Shown here: positions 6,213 through 7,328 of the stretch, one piece after another
Layout: every line of letters starts with the position of its first letter
How positions within the stretch are numbered: the stretch's first letter is position 1
Assembly (NCBI GenBank): GCA_965658745.1
Contig: CBFHTK010000023.1
Span: 1 to 7,328 of the forward strand
Reading direction: 5' to 3'
Length of the DNA: 7,328 nucleotides
DNA from: JAHDFB01 sp965658745
Lineage (GTDB): Bacteria; Bacteroidota; Bacteroidia; Chitinophagales; Saprospiraceae
Program-made: the position numbers and the translations under genes
The notes under the pieces: generated by a model
What the model was told of the DNA's origin: nothing
The model's input: the letters and a program-made list of their open reading frames with translations, nothing else
The model's database searches: none

Positions 6213-7328
6213 TTACTGATCGGATGCAGCTTGTCCCATCGATTGCTGAACTTTAGCGACAGGTTCCAAGAGATTCTCTGACTTTCTCACATGCTGCTTT
6301 AGAATAAGGTTCATTAAAGATTCATAGGGTACAATTTCAATATCTGGTTTGGTGGTCATGGTAGCAGGGACCTCTTCTAGCTGTCTCTGAAGATCAGCTA
6401 ATTTTGACTCGAATCTTGTTCGCTCGTATTCTGATTCCGGCAGGAGCAACATGAACTTCAAGAAAATTGCCGATCGATCATTGTGACTATCTTTTAAGTG
6501 TGTCTTGATATAATTGTTAATCTGCTCTGTGTAGTCGTATATATTTCTCAATCCTCCTTGCTGAATTTTTAAAATAAGCTCAGCAATCACTAAAGCAATA
6601 TTAACACCATCCTTATCACTTGTCAGACGGGTGATATTATTCTTGATCTTTCGTGTATTCACAGGAACTTCCGTCTCGTAGTAATTCATCAAGTCTGAGT
6701 AATACTTATAAATCCAAAATCTCCACTGAGCTATCGAGTTACTCTGTTTGAACTTTATGGATTTTATAGCTTCCTGAACTAAACTATAGACTTCTTTATA
6801 CTTTCCAAGATTAAATAAGATTCGAACTTTCAAGGAAACCTTCTCAATCCACTTCTCATCGTTAATGTCTTTTACATCAACGTCAACAAACTCTGCTGCC
6901 TTCTCAAATTCACCAATACCTAAATACGCCACAACCAACTGAACCTTCAAAAGATCCTTGGAAGCTTTATACTCATGTGGTTGAGACTCAAAGTACTCGA
7001 GTGCTTCTAGATTATTCTCGATAACACCGCGATGCTCAGAAATCGATGCATACTTTGCATACTGTATCTGATACAAAAACTGCATAGACTGAGGAACTTC
7101 TCGATCTGCTAATGATCTAGCCATCGGCTCTATTTCACTTGCCTTTTCATGGAGTACTTGGTTATAATTACGCTTCCTTGCTAAAAGCATTAGGTCAGAA
7201 TAGTAAAACACAAGTTCATTACTTAGTTCGTATTTACGCTTAAATTCCAAGTACTTTTGATGATATCTCTTTCCTTCACGTTTGTTCTTTTCAGAAACCA
7301 TCATATGAGAGGCTAATTGTTTACAAAC
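6213..7328 (-). CDS. Alpha-helical TPR-like protein (5' end outside window)
   Basis: This protein is almost entirely helical, and I do not recognise a named family. TPR-like helix pairs are visible at LLKVQLVVAYLGIGEFEKAA (118-137, counted from the Met at 7304) and VSLKVRILFNLGKYKEVYSL (156-175). Both have the G-x-[FY]-[EK]-[EK] turn between helices. A charged segment (292-311) may be a coiled coil, and the last 50 residues are polar. There is no signal peptide or membrane segment after the first Met, so I infer a scaffold or interaction protein. The frame is open upstream of the Met at 7304 to the window edge, adding VCKQLASH, which looks like part of a helix. The true start is therefore probably outside the window. 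No catalytic motif is seen. Confidence 0.75.
   Translation of the reverse strand, partial: VCKQLASHMMVSEKNKREGKRYHQKYLEFKRKYELSNELVFYYSDLMLLARKRNYNQVLHEKASEIEPMARSLADREVPQSMQFLYQIQYAKYASISEHRGVIENNLEALEYFESQPHEYKASKDLLKVQLVVAYLGIGEFEKAAEFVDVDVKDINDEKWIEKVSLKVRILFNLGKYKEVYSLVQEAIKSIKFKQSNSIAQWRFWIYKYYSDLMNYYETEVPVNTRKIKNNITRLTSDKDGVNIALVIAELILKIQQGGLRNIYDYTEQINNYIKTHLKDSHNDRSAIFLKFMLLLPESEYERTRFESKLADLQRQLEEVPATMTTKPDIEIVPYESLMNLILKQHVRKSENLLEPVAKVQQSMGQAASDQ

Noticed and set aside
1..7328. Mobile element, phage, toxin-antitoxin or defence system
   Set aside because: No transposase, integrase, terminal repeats, nuclease or paired small toxin/antitoxin genes are visible. RuvB and the methyltransferase do not look like parts of such a system.

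Overview
The window is AT-rich chromosomal DNA from a member of the Bacteroidota, probably of the Cytophagales type. The evidence is a DUF3467 protein typical of that phylum, Bacteroidota-style lipoproteins, good matches to the Bacteroidota promoter (TTTG, 19 nt, TAnnTTTG), and almost no Shine-Dalgarno sequences. The lineage is inferred from gene content. I see no insertion sequence, phage gene, tRNA, rRNA or CRISPR array.

Layout. Positions 1-670 hold most of a class I SAM-dependent methyltransferase on the minus strand, whose C-terminus lies outside the window. A 279-bp divergent spacer (671-949) follows, with two hairpin-forming sequences, a short palindrome and a promoter. It precedes the small DUF3467 gene (950-1264, plus). 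Then come four minus-strand genes, in transcription order: an exported DinB-fold protein (5318-4731), a class V PLP-dependent aminotransferase related to cysteine desulfurases (4652-3075), a cysteine-rich lipoprotein (3005-2346) and ruvB (2329-1298). The spacers between them are 78, 69 and 16 bp. I see no clear terminator in them, so they may be one operon read from the promoter upstream of the DinB-fold gene. Back to back with that promoter is one for a second lipoprotein (5453-6163, plus). The right end (6213-7328, minus) is an alpha-helical, TPR-like protein whose N-terminus lies outside the window.

Function. Only RuvB, the Holliday-junction branch-migration motor, has a firmly known role. 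The methyltransferase, aminotransferase and DinB-fold protein are assigned to families but not to substrates. The two lipoproteins and the TPR-like protein are uncharacterised. Three start codons were moved inward from the longest open frame: the longer forms begin with TTG or GTG, while an ATG lies just before the signal peptide or conserved domain. I found no convincing new multi-gene system. The most notable points are very short leaders at three promoters, an exported DinB-fold protein, a desulfurase-like Cys motif in the aminotransferase, and unexplained hairpins at 783-877.
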